Source: Pseudoduganella aquatica (lineage in GTDB: Bacteria > Pseudomonadota > Gammaproteobacteria > Burkholderiales > Burkholderiaceae_D). From it: 64,000 nt of DNA. Below the pieces are notes generated by a model, which saw only the letters and a list, made by a program, of their open reading frames with translations, searched no databases and was not told the origin of the DNA. This document shows, piece after piece, positions 29,009 to 37,965 of this stretch; position 1 is the stretch's first letter, and the number at the start of each line of letters is the position of its first letter. The DNA is taken from assembly GCF_009857595.1 (NCBI RefSeq), contig NZ_WWCU01000016.1:1-64000 (forward strand). The letters are read 5' to 3'. Made by a program: the position numbers and the translations under genes.

Positions 29009-29142
29009 TTCCATCTCCTCGTTTGCACTCGTTAGTAACGCATTTGCGTTTCCGTTGAGATACATTCTGCTGGAGCGGACACAGCAAGAAAAGCGGACGG
29101 TGGCTGTATTTGGAGTCGGGAAATGGCGAACGCACCCTGTCA

Positions 29143-29161
29143 GCGTTTGTCTGACAAACGC
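29143..29161. promoter_or_regulatory. Perfect 19-base palindrome upstream of flhD
   Basis: GCGTTTGTCTGACAAACGC has 9-base arms around one T, centred about 145 bases before the flhD ATG. The core TTGTCTGACAA fits the general GntR/FadR-type operator form, which is inference. Such a site near the flhDC promoter would suit a dimeric regulator. Confidence 0.5.
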
Positions 29162-29286
29162 AGGGCGGTCATAGTGCAACGCCAGTGCTGGCGCGGGTTT
29201 CAGGCATTCTTGCTTGCAAGACAGAACCTTGTTTTCAGGCAAAAAATAGAGGGGTAATATGACTCTTTTTTGCTACATCTAAACCG

Positions 29287-29313
29287 GTAACGGCAGGGTT
29301 TTCAGGAACTTTA
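29287..29313 (-). promoter_or_regulatory. Sigma28 (FliA)-like promoter, flhD-proximal
   Basis: Minus-strand TAAAGTTC (29306-29313), an 11-base spacer, then GCCGTTAC (29287-29294), against the sigma28 consensus TAAAGTTT-N11-GCCGATAA (7/8 and 6/8 matches with exact spacing). It points toward flhD, about 280 bases away. It is embedded in a 32-base direct repeat shared with 29404-29435. Confidence 0.6.
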
Positions 29314-29316
29314 GGG

Positions 29317-29470
29317 TCAAAACCAAAAATTTTTAAAAAATTTTGAAGTTTTTCGCCCGCCTTTTTGGCCTGCTGGAGGCGCTTTGCGGCGCATCTTAAA
29401 CAGGGTAACGGCAGCGATTTTGGGAACTTTAGGGTTTTTTTGAATTTTTTTTGAAAATCTTCAAAAAAAT
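29317..29470. other. AT-rich, A-tract DNA between flhD and kynU
   Basis: Runs such as AAAAATTTTTAAAAAATTTT, TTTTTTTGAATTTTTTTT and CTTCAAAAAAATT contrast with the surrounding high-GC DNA. They suggest intrinsically bent DNA and possible binding of H-NS/MvaT-type proteins, as known upstream of flhDC in other bacteria. No credible gene is seen: an open frame on the minus strand here is low-complexity Lys/Phe/Pro sequence with no ribosome binding site. Confidence 0.55.
29405..29431 (-). promoter_or_regulatory. Sigma28 (FliA)-like promoter, flhD-distal
   Basis: Minus-strand TAAAGTTC (29424-29431), an 11-base spacer, then GCCGTTAC (29405-29412). Both boxes are identical to those of the proximal copy, 118 bp away, while most spacer bases differ, which suggests selection on the boxes. 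Confidence 0.6.
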
Positions 29471-29497
29471 TCCGGAGCGGCCTGGCGGCCTCAAAAG

Positions 29498-29526
29498 TTG
29501 CTACACTTCGCCTTCCTGTATATACA
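29498..29526 (+). promoter_or_regulatory. Candidate sigma70 promoter of kynU
   Basis: TTGCTA (29498-29503), a 17-base spacer and TATACA (29521-29526), ending 18 bases before the kynU ATG. Each box has four of six consensus bases. Confidence 0.5.
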
Positions 29527-29544
29527 TTAAGCTTCAAGTATCCC

Positions 29545-30795
29545 ATGACCACACGCAACGATTGCCTGACCCGCGACGCGCAAGACCCGCTCGCCTCCCT
29601 GCGCAGCCAGTTCGACCTGCCCTCCGGCGTGATCTACCTGGACGGCAACTCCCTGGGCGCCCGGCCGAAAGCGGCGCTGGCCCGCGCCCAGGACGTGATT
29701 AGCCGCGAATGGGGTAAAGACCTGATCACCAGCTGGAACACCGCCGGCTGGTTCGACCTGCCCAAGCGCCTGGGAAACCGCCTGGCGCCGCTGATCGGCG
29801 CGGGTGGGGATGAAGTAGTTGTCACCGACACCACATCGCTGAACCTGTTCAAGGCGCTGGCCGCCGCCGTCCACCTGCAGGCGCAGACGCCCAAGAGCGC
29901 CGCCCGCCGCGTCATCCTCACCGAGCGCAGCAACTTCCCGACCGATATCTATATGGCGCAGGGTCTGTCCAACTGGCTGGAGCGCGGCTACACCGTCAAG
30001 CTGGTGGACAGCGTGGAAGAGATTCCGGCCGCCATCGACGCCGACACGGCAGTGCTGATGCTCACCCATGTGAACTACCGCACCGGCTACCAGCACGACA
30101 TGGCGGCCCTGACCGCCCTCGCGCACGCGCGCGGCGCGGTGGCGGTGTGGGACCTGGCGCACTCGGCCGGCGCGGTGCCGGTGGACCTGAACGGCGCCAA
30201 CGCCGACTTCGCGGTCGGCTGCACCTATAAATACCTGAACGGCGGCCCCGGCGCGCCGGCCTTCATCTGGGTGCCGAAGAAGCACCAGGCCACCTTCACG
30301 CACCCATTGTCCGGCTGGTGGGGCCACGCCGCCCCCTTCGCCATGGCGCCCGGCTTCGCGCCCACCGACGGCATAGGCCGCGCCCTGTGCGGCACCCAGC
30401 CCATCGTCTCGCTGGCCATGGTGGAATGCGGCCTGGACGTGTTCGGCCAGACCAGCATGGCCGCCATCCGCGCCAAATCGCTGGCGCTGACCGACTTGTT
30501 CATCGAACTGGTGGAGGCGCGCTGCGGCGGCCATCCGCTGGGCCTGGTCACGCCGCGCGAGCACGCGCAGCGCGGCAGCCAGGTCAGCTTCACGCACCCG
30601 CACGGCTACGCCGTCATGAGCGCCCTGATCGCGCGCGGCGTGATCGGCGACTACCGCGAACCGGAAATCATGCGCTTCGGCTTCACGCCGCTGTACACCA
30701 GCTACGCCGACGTGTGGGACGCGGTCGAGATCCTGAAGCAGATACTGGACAATAAAGAGTACGACGTCGCCGCCGAACGCGGCGCGGTGACCTGA
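29545..30795 (+). CDS. kynU: Kynureninase
   Basis: PLP enzyme that cleaves kynurenine to anthranilate and alanine (tryptophan catabolism via anthranilate, or NAD synthesis with 3-hydroxykynurenine). It is 416 aa. YLDGNSLG near the N terminus, the WDLAHSAGA aspartate strand, and the PLP lysine in [15 protein letters not shown] are all present. The order is kynU-kynA, 10 bases apart. No kynB (kynurenine formamidase) or Lrp-type kynR is in the window. Confidence 0.96.
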   Translation: MTTRNDCLTRDAQDPLASLRSQFDLPSGVIYLDGNSLGARPKAALARAQDVISREWGKDLITSWNTAGWFDLPKRLGNRLAPLIGAGGDEVVVTDTTSLNLFKALAAAVHLQAQTPKSAARRVILTERSNFPTDIYMAQGLSNWLERGYTVKLVDSVEEIPAAIDADTAVLMLTHVNYRTGYQHDMAALTALAHARGAVAVWDLAHSAGAVPVDLNGANADFAVGCTYKYLNGGPGAPAFIWVPKKHQATFTHPLSGWWGHAAPFAMAPGFAPTDGIGRALCGTQPIVSLAMVECGLDVFGQTSMAAIRAKSLALTDLFIELVEARCGGHPLGLVTPREHAQRGSQVSFTHPHGYAVMSALIARGVIGDYREPEIMRFGFTPLYTSYADVWDAVEILKQILDNKEYDVAAERGAVT

Positions 30796-30805
30796 GAAAG
30801 CAGCC

Positions 30806-31714
30806 ATGAGCGACAACAAAGACATTCCCAGCGGCTGCCCCATGCACGCCCCCGCAGCAGCCGCACCCTCCGGCGAAGCAGGCGGTGCAGGCAACGCACA
30901 GTGGCACGGCGCCCAGATGGACTTCAGCAAGTCCATGAGCTACGGCGACTACCTGGGCCTGGACCGCATCCTCACGGCCCAGCACCCGCTCTCGCCCGAG
31001 CACAATGAAATGCTGTTCATCGTGCAGCACCAGACCAGCGAACTGTGGATGAAGCTGATGCTGCATGAAATGCACGCCGTCTGCGCCAATCTGCAGGCGG
31101 GCGAGCTGTCGCCCGCGTTCAAGATGCTGGCCCGCGTGGCCCGCATCATGGACCAGCTGGTGCACGCCTGGGACGTGCTGGCCACCATGACGCCGCCCGA
31201 ATACACGGCCATCCGGCCCTACCTGGGCGCCTCGTCGGGCTTCCAGTCCTTCCAGTACCGCGAGATCGAATTCATCCTGGGCAACAAGAATGCCGCCCTG
31301 CTCAGCGTGCACACCACCGCGCCGGAAAACCACGCCGTGCTGGAGCAGGCGCTGCGCGCGCCCTCCGTGTACGACCACGCCGTCCAGCTGCTGGCCCGCA
31401 ACGGCCTGCACATCGCCCCCGAGCGCCTGGCGCGCGACCCCAGCCTGCCCACGGAAGCCGACGAGTCGGTCAAGGAAGCCTGGCTGGCCGTCTACCGCGA
31501 CCCGGCCAAATACTGGGCACTCTACGAGCTGGCCGAAAAGCTGGTGGACCTGGAGACCGCGTTCCGCTTCTGGCGCTTCCGCCACGTCACCACGGTCGAG
31601 CGCATCATCGGCTTCAAGACCGGCACCGGCGGCACCGCCGGCGTGAGCTACCTGCGCAAGATGCTGGACGTAGTGCTGTTCCCCGAGCTGCTCTCCCTGC
31701 GCACCGCCCTGTAA
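30806..31714 (+). CDS. kynA: Tryptophan 2,3-dioxygenase
   Basis: Heme dioxygenase opening tryptophan to N-formylkynurenine; cytoplasmic tetramer, 302 aa. [17 protein letters not shown] holds the distal histidine; [14 protein letters not shown] and the heme-ligand region [14 protein letters not shown], with [11 protein letters not shown] after it, are family signatures. The first 35 residues ([19 protein letters not shown]...) are a low-complexity extension before the conserved core. Confidence 0.96.
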   Translation: MSDNKDIPSGCPMHAPAAAAPSGEAGGAGNAQWHGAQMDFSKSMSYGDYLGLDRILTAQHPLSPEHNEMLFIVQHQTSELWMKLMLHEMHAVCANLQAGELSPAFKMLARVARIMDQLVHAWDVLATMTPPEYTAIRPYLGASSGFQSFQYREIEFILGNKNAALLSVHTTAPENHAVLEQALRAPSVYDHAVQLLARNGLHIAPERLARDPSLPTEADESVKEAWLAVYRDPAKYWALYELAEKLVDLETAFRFWRFRHVTTVERIIGFKTGTGGTAGVSYLRKMLDVVLFPELLSLRTAL

Positions 31715-31723
31715 TTCCGCATT

Positions 31724-31760
31724 CCATGCAATACTGGCGTAATTGCCAACTTTTGCATGG
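31724..31760 (+). other. Two-tier hairpin over the hydrolase ribosome binding site
   Basis: CCATGCAA (31724-31731) pairs perfectly with TTGCATGG (31753-31760), with an inner TGGC/GCCA stem (31735-31738/31745-31748). The 3' arm covers part of the GGAG at 31759-31762 that serves the next gene, so it could limit translation or attenuate read-through from kynA. Confidence 0.5.
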
Positions 31761-31767
31761 AGATGTC

Positions 31768-32310
31768 ATGGATTTCGCAGTACTCACCCTGGCCGGCCTC
31801 TGGAATTCGGGGCCGCAGCACTGGCAGACGCACTGGGAAGCCAGGCACGGCTGGCAGCGCGTGCCGCACCGCGACTACGAGACGCCGGACCGGGATGAAT
31901 GGGTGGCGGAACTGGATGCGGCCATCGCGCTGTGCGAGCGGCCGCCGGTGCTGGCGGCGCACAGCCTGTCCTGCTCGCTGGTGACGCGCTGGGCCGCTTC
32001 CGGCTCCCGGCACCGGATCGCCGGCGCCTTCCTGGTCGCGCCCAGCGATACCGACGCGCCCTCCTATCCCGATTGCACCACCGGCTTCCAGCCCATGCAG
32101 CTGGCGCGCCTGCCCTTCCCCAGCATCGTGGTCTCCAGCAGCGACGACGTGTACGTGAGCGACGCGCGCGCGCGCCAGTTCGCCGAGGCCTGGGGCAGCC
32201 GCTTTGTCTCCATCGGCCCCGCCGGCCATATCAACGGCGACGCGGGCTACGGGCCGTGGCCGGAAGGTGAAGCCCTGCTGCTGGAGCTTTGCGAGCAAAC
32301 CCAGCGCTAA
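31768..32310 (+). CDS. RBBP9/YdeN-type alpha/beta hydrolase
   Basis: A 180-aa serine hydrolase of the small RBBP9/YdeN family. The nucleophile elbow is AAHSLSCSLV (GxSxG variant AHSLS), the aspartate is probably in SSSDDVYVS, and the histidine is in GPAGHINGDAGYG, the family hallmark. The start at 31768 is set by GGAG 5 bases upstream; a longer open frame lacks one. It follows kynA by 53 bases. The substrate is unknown; a formamidase role in this kynB-less cluster is possible but only inferred from position. Confidence 0.83.
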   Translation: MDFAVLTLAGLWNSGPQHWQTHWEARHGWQRVPHRDYETPDRDEWVAELDAAIALCERPPVLAAHSLSCSLVTRWAASGSRHRIAGAFLVAPSDTDAPSYPDCTTGFQPMQLARLPFPSIVVSSSDDVYVSDARARQFAEAWGSRFVSIGPAGHINGDAGYGPWPEGEALLLELCEQTQR

Positions 32311-32422
32311 GCCGGACGGGCTGATACCGCAGAGCATTGGAATATTGCAATCTTTACATTATTTGGCGTGCGGCCTATAGTTAAGAAGCTGGTTTACCCC
32401 ACTCTCAACGAAAGGTAGCGCG

Positions 32423-33016
32423 ATGAAAACAATAATCAGCCTGGCAATTTGCACCTTGACGCTGGCGGCTGCGGCCGCCAGCGCAGCGCCCGTCAGCTAT
32501 GGCGGCACACTGAGCGGCGCGGCCGAATCGCCGCCCGTGCCATCGCCGGCGACCGGTTCCACGCTGGTCGTCTTCGACATCGCGGCGCACACGCTGACGG
32601 TGAACATGAACTTCAGCGGCCTGCTCGGCACCACCACCGCCGCCCACATCCACTGCTGCACCATGGTTCCGGGCATCGGCAATGCCGGCGTGGCGACGGA
32701 AACGCCCACGTTCAACGGCTTCCCGCTGGGCGTGAGCAGCGGCAGCTATTCGATGATCTACGACACCACGCTGGCGTCCAGCTGGAGCCCGGGTTTCCTG
32801 GCCAACAACGGCGGCACCACGGCGGGCGCGGAGGCGGCGTTCGGCGCGGGGCTGGCCAGCGGCTCCGCCTACCTCAACATCCACAGCAATCTGTACTCGG
32901 CCGGCGAGATCCGCGCCTTCCTGGCGCCGGTGCCGGAGCCGGGAACCTGGGCCATGCTATTGCTGGGCATACCGGCAGTGCTCGGGCTGCGCCGGCGGGT
33001 TACGCCTGGCGGCTAA
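32423..33016 (+). CDS. CHRD-domain PEP-CTERM surface protein
   Basis: 197 aa. Signal peptide (cleavage near ASAAP, residue 22), one CHRD domain (TLSGAAESPP..., TTTAAHIHCC, GSAYLNIHS...GEIRAFL), then the sorting tail VPEPGTWAMLLLGIPA with RRR. PEP-CTERM proteins are processed by an exosortase and usually linked to exopolysaccharide; no exosortase is in the window. AAAGG precedes the ATG. The last codons and the TAA stop lie inside a REP palindrome (starting 32994), so the tail after RRR (VTPGG) derives from the repeat. Confidence 0.88.
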   Translation: MKTIISLAICTLTLAAAAASAAPVSYGGTLSGAAESPPVPSPATGSTLVVFDIAAHTLTVNMNFSGLLGTTTAAHIHCCTMVPGIGNAGVATETPTFNGFPLGVSSGSYSMIYDTTLASSWSPGFLANNGGTTAGAEAAFGAGLASGSAYLNIHSNLYSAGEIRAFLAPVPEPGTWAMLLLGIPAVLGLRRRVTPGG

Positions 33017-33082
33017 CCCGCCCTACATGGTTTGACGGCATTTGTCGCGTAGGGCGGGTTAGGCCGGAGGCCGTAACCCGCC
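32994..33082. repeat. Inverted pair of REP-type palindromes (REPIN-like)
   Basis: Copy A (32994-33026) begins inside the CHRD gene and contains its stop. Copy B (33049-33082) is in the opposite orientation, 22 bases away. The arms match those at 5.5 and 15.3 kb (GGCGGGTTA/TAACCCGCC with outer GTAG/CTAC). It lies at the convergent CHRD/htpG junction. Confidence 0.85.
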
Positions 33083-33091
33083 AACTCAGCG

Positions 33092-33128
33092 AAAAAAAAC
33101 CGGCCCCCTCGCGGGTGGCCGGCTTTTT
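33092..33128. terminator. Bidirectional Rho-independent terminator
   Basis: CCGGCC (33100-33105) pairs with GGCCGG (33117-33122), with an inner CCC/GGG. Eight A residues lie on the left and five T residues on the right, so it can end transcripts from both CHRD and htpG. Confidence 0.85.
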
Positions 33129-33143
33129 ACCAGGCGGGGCGGC

Positions 33144-35066
33144 TTACTTGGCCGCGCCGCTCAGCAGCATTTCGTTCAGGCGCTTGACGAAGGTGGCCGG
33201 GTCGGCCAGCGAACCGCCTTCGGCCAGCAGCGCCTGGTCGAACAGGATGTGCGACCAGTCCGCGAACTGGGTGCTGTCCGCGTTTTCGTACTTCAGGCGC
33301 GTCACCAGCGGGTGGTTCGGATTGATCTCGAGGATGGGCTTGGACTCGGGCGCAGCCTGGCCCGCCGCCTTCAGCATGCGCAGCAGGTTGCCGGACAGCT
33401 CGTGCTCGTCCGCCACCAGGCAGGCCGGCGAATCGGTCAGGCGGAAGGTCACGCGCACTTCCTTGGCCTTGTCGGCCAGCGCGGCCTTCATCTTCTCGGT
33501 CAGTTCCTTGTACGAGGTTTCCGTTTCCTCGTGCTCCTTCTTCTCGGCTTCGTCTTCCAGCGAGCCCAGGTCCAGGCCGCCCTTGGCCACCGACACCAGC
33601 TCCTTGCCTTCGAACTCGGTCAGGAAGGACAGCATCCACTCGTCCACGCGGTCCGTCATCAGCAGCACTTCCACGCCCTTCTTGCGGAAGATTTCCAGGT
33701 GCGGGCTGTTCTTGGCGGCCTTGTAGCTGTCGGCCGTCGCGTAGTAGATCTTGTCCTGGCCTTCCTTCATGCGCGCCACGTAGTCGGCCAGCGACACGGT
33801 CTGCTCGTCGCTGTCGGCGTTGGTGGAAGCGAAGCGCAGCAGCTTGGCCAGGCGGTCCTTGTTGGCCGCGTCCTCGCCCACGCCTTCTTTCAGCACCTGG
33901 CCGAATTCGGTCCAGAAGGTGGCGTACTTGTCTTTCTTTTCCTGTTCGTCGGCGTTGGCCAGTTCTTCCAGCATGCCGATCACGCGCTTGGTCGAGCCGT
34001 CGCGTATCACCTTCACGTCGCGCGATTCCTGCAGGATTTCACGCGACACGTTCAGCGGCAGGTCGGCCGAGTCGATCACGCCTTTGACAAAGCGCAGGTA
34101 GGTCGGCATCAGCTGCTCGGCGTCGTCCATGATGAACACGCGCTTGACGTACAGCTTGATGCCGCCGCGCTTGTTGCGGTCCCACAGGTCGAACGGGGCC
34201 TTGGCCGGGATGTACAGCAGCTGCGTGTATTCGCTGCGGCCTTCCACGCGGTTGTGCGTGTGGGTCAGCGGCGCGGCGAAGTCGTGCGACACGTGCTTGT
34301 AGAATTCTTCGTACTGCTCCGGCGTGATGTCGGACTTGGCACGCGCCCACAGCGCGCTGGCCTGGTTCACGGTTTCCAGTTCGTCCTTGACGACGGTTTC
34401 CTTCTTCTCTTCGTCCCACTCTTCCTTGGCCATGACGATGGGCAGGGAGATGTGGTCCGAGTACTTGCGGATGATGGATTTGATCTTCCACGACGACAGC
34501 AGCTCGTCCTCGCCTTCGCGCAGGTGCAGGATGATGTCGGTGCCGCGCGAGGGCTTTTCGATCTGCTCGATCGAGTAGTCGCCCTCGCCGGCCGATTCCC
34601 AGCGCACGCCGTGCGCCGCGTCCAGGCCCGCGCGGCGGGTTTCAACGGTGATCTTGTCGGCCACGATGAAGCCGGAGTAGAAGCCCACGCCGAACTGGCC
34701 GATCAGGGCCGCGTCGGCCTGCTGGTCGCCGGACAGCTTGCCGAAGAACTCCTTGGTGCCGGACTTGGCGATGGTGCCCAGGTGCGAAATGGCTTCATCG
34801 CGGCTCATGCCGATGCCGTTGTCCGAAATGGTGATGGTGCGCGCCGCCTTGTCGAAGCTGACCTTGATTTTCAGTTCGTGATCGTTGCCGTACAGGGCGT
34901 CGTTGTTGATCGCCTCAAAACGCAGCTTGTCGGACGCGTCGGACGCGTTCGAGATCAGTTCACGCAGGAAGATCTCCTTGTTGGAGTACAGGGAGTGGAT
35001 CATCAGCTGCAGCAGCTGTTTTACTTCCGCTTGAAAACCCAGTGTTTGCTTTTCGGTGTCAGCCAT
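33144..35066 (-). CDS. htpG: Molecular chaperone HtpG (Hsp90)
   Basis: ATP-dependent cytosolic chaperone, 640 aa. The N-terminal GHKL ATPase shows [23 protein letters not shown] and [16 protein letters not shown]. The middle domain carries the catalytic-loop arginine region ([19 protein letters not shown]), and the C-terminal dimerisation domain is present. GAGG precedes the ATG. No heat-shock promoter was identified by eye. Confidence 0.97.
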   Translation of the reverse strand: MADTEKQTLGFQAEVKQLLQLMIHSLYSNKEIFLRELISNASDASDKLRFEAINNDALYGNDHELKIKVSFDKAARTITISDNGIGMSRDEAISHLGTIAKSGTKEFFGKLSGDQQADAALIGQFGVGFYSGFIVADKITVETRRAGLDAAHGVRWESAGEGDYSIEQIEKPSRGTDIILHLREGEDELLSSWKIKSIIRKYSDHISLPIVMAKEEWDEEKKETVVKDELETVNQASALWARAKSDITPEQYEEFYKHVSHDFAAPLTHTHNRVEGRSEYTQLLYIPAKAPFDLWDRNKRGGIKLYVKRVFIMDDAEQLMPTYLRFVKGVIDSADLPLNVSREILQESRDVKVIRDGSTKRVIGMLEELANADEQEKKDKYATFWTEFGQVLKEGVGEDAANKDRLAKLLRFASTNADSDEQTVSLADYVARMKEGQDKIYYATADSYKAAKNSPHLEIFRKKGVEVLLMTDRVDEWMLSFLTEFEGKELVSVAKGGLDLGSLEDEAEKKEHEETETSYKELTEKMKAALADKAKEVRVTFRLTDSPACLVADEHELSGNLLRMLKAAGQAAPESKPILEINPNHPLVTRLKYENADSTQFADWSHILFDQALLAEGGSLADPATFVKRLNEMLLSGAAK

Positions 35067-35091
35067 TTTTACCTCAATAGTCTTCGATTAA

Positions 35092-36318
35092 TCAGGGTGT
35101 TGGGTGTTGCACAGGTTCCCGGTAATTGGGGATACCGCCCTCAATTTCAAGAGCAGCGCATTCTACCCGGTTGCGGCCGGCCGCCTTGGCGGCGTACAGC
35201 GCCGCGTCGGCGCGGCGCAACAGGTCGTCGAAGCCGGCGTCGCCCGGCGCGCGCACGGCCACGCCGATGGACACGGTGATGGCCAGCTTCAGCTCCCCCG
35301 CCATGAAGGGCTGCGCGGCCACGGCCTGGCGCAGGCGTTCGCCGGCGGCGCGCGCGCCGGCCGCGTCCACCGCCTCGAACAGCACCACGAACTCCTCGCC
35401 GCCCTGGCGCGCCGGCAGCTCGGTCTCGCGGCAGGCCGCTTCCAGCCGCTCGGCCACCTGCTTGAGCGCCACGTCGCCGATGGCGTGGCCGTAACGGTCG
35501 TTGACCTGCTTGAAATGGTCGATATCGACCAAGGCCACGCCCATGCCTGGCCGGGCCTCGCTGAAACCGCCGCCGGCCGCAAAGCGGCGCTCGCCGGTGT
35601 CAGCCAGGGTGCGGCGGTTCGCCAGGCCGGTCAGGTAGTCGGTGGAGGCGGCGCGCTCCCACTGGCGGCGGATGCGCTCGGAGCACATCAGCAGGAAGGC
35701 CGTGGTGCCGATCACGGGGATGGCCGCCACCACCAGCGGCGAGGCGACATTGATCCAGTAAGCACCGTCGGACACCCGGTAGCCGGGCGGCACGCCGGCG
35801 ATCAGGAAGTAGGCCAGGCGCAGCAGCATGAACACCATCACGCCGACGAACAGGCCGGTCATCACGCGGCGGCTGCTGGCGCGGGCGCGCCGCTTCTGCG
35901 AATGCAAGTGCCACACGCAGGCGCCAAGGATGAACAGCCAGGTCAGCGTCAGCACCGCGACGCGGGCCGCCATATCCGGCTGCACCAGGTTGTACCAGAA
36001 CACGCCGCCGCCGCCGGCGATGGCGGGCAGCCAGATCCAGGGACTGTCCGGAGCACCGTAGAACTGGCGCAGCGCGCGCCAGTAGCCGGTGAAGCCCAGT
36101 ACGAACAGGGCGTTCCCCAGCGGCAGCATCACTGCGCGCGGCGCCAGGTCCTGCACCAGGAACAGCAGGCAGCCGCAGGCGTGCACCAGGGTGGAGACGC
36201 GCCAGCTGACGGCGCTGGGGCGCAGCGAATGCGGCAGGTCGCCATGCATCAGCCCGAGCACGCCGCCATTCGCCAGCATCATCAGCGCTGCAATCAGATA
36301 TACGGTTTTAGGATCCAT
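35092..36318 (-). CDS. Membrane-bound diguanylate cyclase (GGDEF), no I-site
   Basis: 408 aa. About six transmembrane segments fill residues 1-215, followed by a GGDEF domain (STDYLTGLANRRTL...) with active-site GGEEF. The position of the RxxD inhibitory site reads RETE, so product inhibition by c-di-GMP is probably absent. It synthesises c-di-GMP from GTP at the membrane; the input signal is unknown. It lies 25 bases upstream of htpG and might share transcripts with it. Start ATG at 36318 has no clear ribosome binding site. Confidence 0.9.
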   Translation of the reverse strand: MDPKTVYLIAALMMLANGGVLGLMHGDLPHSLRPSAVSWRVSTLVHACGCLLFLVQDLAPRAVMLPLGNALFVLGFTGYWRALRQFYGAPDSPWIWLPAIAGGGGVFWYNLVQPDMAARVAVLTLTWLFILGACVWHLHSQKRRARASSRRVMTGLFVGVMVFMLLRLAYFLIAGVPPGYRVSDGAYWINVASPLVVAAIPVIGTTAFLLMCSERIRRQWERAASTDYLTGLANRRTLADTGERRFAAGGGFSEARPGMGVALVDIDHFKQVNDRYGHAIGDVALKQVAERLEAACRETELPARQGGEEFVVLFEAVDAAGARAAGERLRQAVAAQPFMAGELKLAITVSIGVAVRAPGDAGFDDLLRRADAALYAAKAAGRNRVECAALEIEGGIPNYREPVQHPTP

Positions 36319-36372
36319 TCAGCTGCTTGGGACGCGGTAGCGCGCCGTTCCGGCAATGACAAGACAGCAATT

Positions 36373-37869
36373 TTACCCTTTCAACTCCCGCTCGAGGAAG
36401 CGCCAAACGGCCGGGTCCTGCATGGCGGCCAGGTTCAGGCGCATGCGGGTGGACGGCAGCTGGCTGGGCGAGAACAGGCTGCCCGGCGCCAGCAGCAGGT
36501 TTTCCGCCATGGCGTGGGCGGTCAGCACATTGGTGTCGCGGCCCGCGTCGGCCCAGACGAACATGCCGGCCGGCGCCGCCACGTCCACCTTCAGGCCCAC
36601 GCGCTCCATCTGGCGGTAGGTGCGCCCGCGCAGCGCGTCCAGCCGTGCGCGGATGCGGTCCACATGCTTGCGGTACAGGCCTTCGGACAGGATTTTGTAC
36701 ACCACGCGCTCGCCGATCTCGCCGGTGGTCAGCGTGGACAGCATCTTGCGGTCGGCCAGGCGCTGCGCCCATTCCGGCTTGGTGGCGATAAAGCCCACCC
36801 GCAGATTGGCCGCCATGGTCTTGGAGAAGCCGCCCAGGTAGATCACGCGGTTGAGCTGGTCCAGCGCGGCCAGGCGCGTGGCCGGCTGCACCGCGCTGCC
36901 GGGATGCAGATCGCAATAAATGTCGTCCTCCACCACGGTGAAGCCGTGTTCCTCGGCCAGGCGCAGCACCTGGAAAGCCTTGGCGGCGGACAGCGAGGTC
37001 GAGCTGGGGTTGTGCAGCACCGAGTTGATGACGTACAGGCGCGGCTTGTGCAGCGCGGCCAGTTGCGCCAGCTGGGCCAGGTCCGGCCCGTCCGCTAGGC
37101 GCGGGATACCCACCACCTTGGCGCCCAGCGCGGCGAAGGAGCCGAACATCAGGAACCAGGCCGGGTCGTCGACAAAGATGGTGTCGCCGGGCAGTGTGAA
37201 CTCGCGCGCCACCAGGTCCAGCGCCTGCGTCACGCCCGCCGTGGTGACGATCTGCGCCGGCGCGGCGGCAATCTCCAGCTCGCCCAGCTTGTGCTGCAGC
37301 TGCTGGCGCAGCGGCAGAAAGCCCTGCGGCACGCCGTAGTTGACCAGCTGCGCCGGGTTCTGGCGGCTGATGGCGCGCAGCGCGTTGGCGATGCTGGCGC
37401 CGTCCAGCCATTCGGACGGCAGCACGCCCGCGCCGGGCATCTGCTGGTGCGGCACCTGACGGAACATATTGCGCACCAGCCAGACCACATCCAGCTGGCT
37501 GGCGTCGCCGTCCGCCGGGGACGACAGCGTGGACAGCGCCGCGCCCGCAGGCGAGGAGCGCTCGCCCGCGTTCATCGGCGAGCGCTCGCGCACATAGAAA
37601 CCGGCGCCGCGGCGCGACTCCAGGTAGCCGCGCGCCACCAGCTTGTCGTAGCCCGCCACCACCGTGAACGGACTCACGCCGTGCGCGGTGGCGAACTGGC
37701 GGATGGAAGGCATGCGCGCGCCGCTGCGCAGCAGCTTGTCGTCGATGCGCGCGGCCACCGAGCGCACGATCTGGTCGATCAGCGATTCGCCGGACTCGCG
37801 GGACAGCAGCGCCAGCAGCGGAACCGGCTTGGCGCGCACGGGGGCGTCCTGCAGGGTTGTATTGGTCAT
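36373..37869 (-). CDS. MocR-type GntR/aminotransferase regulator
   Basis: 498 aa. An N-terminal GntR winged helix (residues about 28-97; MPSIRQFATAHGVSPFTVV recognition region) is fused to a class I aminotransferase fold. PLP-binding landmarks are present: the VDDPAWF strand, HNPSS, EDDIYCDL and the Schiff-base lysine in GGFSKTMAANLRVG. It is divergent from an EamA transporter, a typical MocR target. Confidence 0.93.
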   Translation of the reverse strand: MTNTTLQDAPVRAKPVPLLALLSRESGESLIDQIVRSVAARIDDKLLRSGARMPSIRQFATAHGVSPFTVVAGYDKLVARGYLESRRGAGFYVRERSPMNAGERSSPAGAALSTLSSPADGDASQLDVVWLVRNMFRQVPHQQMPGAGVLPSEWLDGASIANALRAISRQNPAQLVNYGVPQGFLPLRQQLQHKLGELEIAAAPAQIVTTAGVTQALDLVAREFTLPGDTIFVDDPAWFLMFGSFAALGAKVVGIPRLADGPDLAQLAQLAALHKPRLYVINSVLHNPSSTSLSAAKAFQVLRLAEEHGFTVVEDDIYCDLHPGSAVQPATRLAALDQLNRVIYLGGFSKTMAANLRVGFIATKPEWAQRLADRKMLSTLTTGEIGERVVYKILSEGLYRKHVDRIRARLDALRGRTYRQMERVGLKVDVAAPAGMFVWADAGRDTNVLTAHAMAENLLLAPGSLFSPSQLPSTRMRLNLAAMQDPAVWRFLERELKG

Positions 37870-37965
37870 ATCGCCATCACAGTATGTGAATTATGTGGAA
37901 AAGTGTATTGGCACTGTACTGGTGTTCTCACATAGGATACACCCATCCCTTTTTGAAAGCGAACC
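37870..37965. promoter_or_regulatory. Shared MocR/EamA divergent regulatory region
   Basis: It holds two direct TATGTG repeats 9 bases apart (37883 and 37892) and the direct-repeat-like ACTGTACTGGT (37913-37923), which overlaps a possible -35 TTGGCA (37908-37913) for the transporter. A weak TAGGAT at 37933-37938 could be the -10. MocR operators are often direct repeats, so this is the likely binding site. Confidence 0.45.

Noticed and set aside
29235..29558. A 107-codon minus-strand frame upstream of flhD
   Set aside because: It contains the A/T tracts and both sigma28-like boxes, encodes low-complexity Lys/Phe/Pro sequence and has no ribosome binding site.
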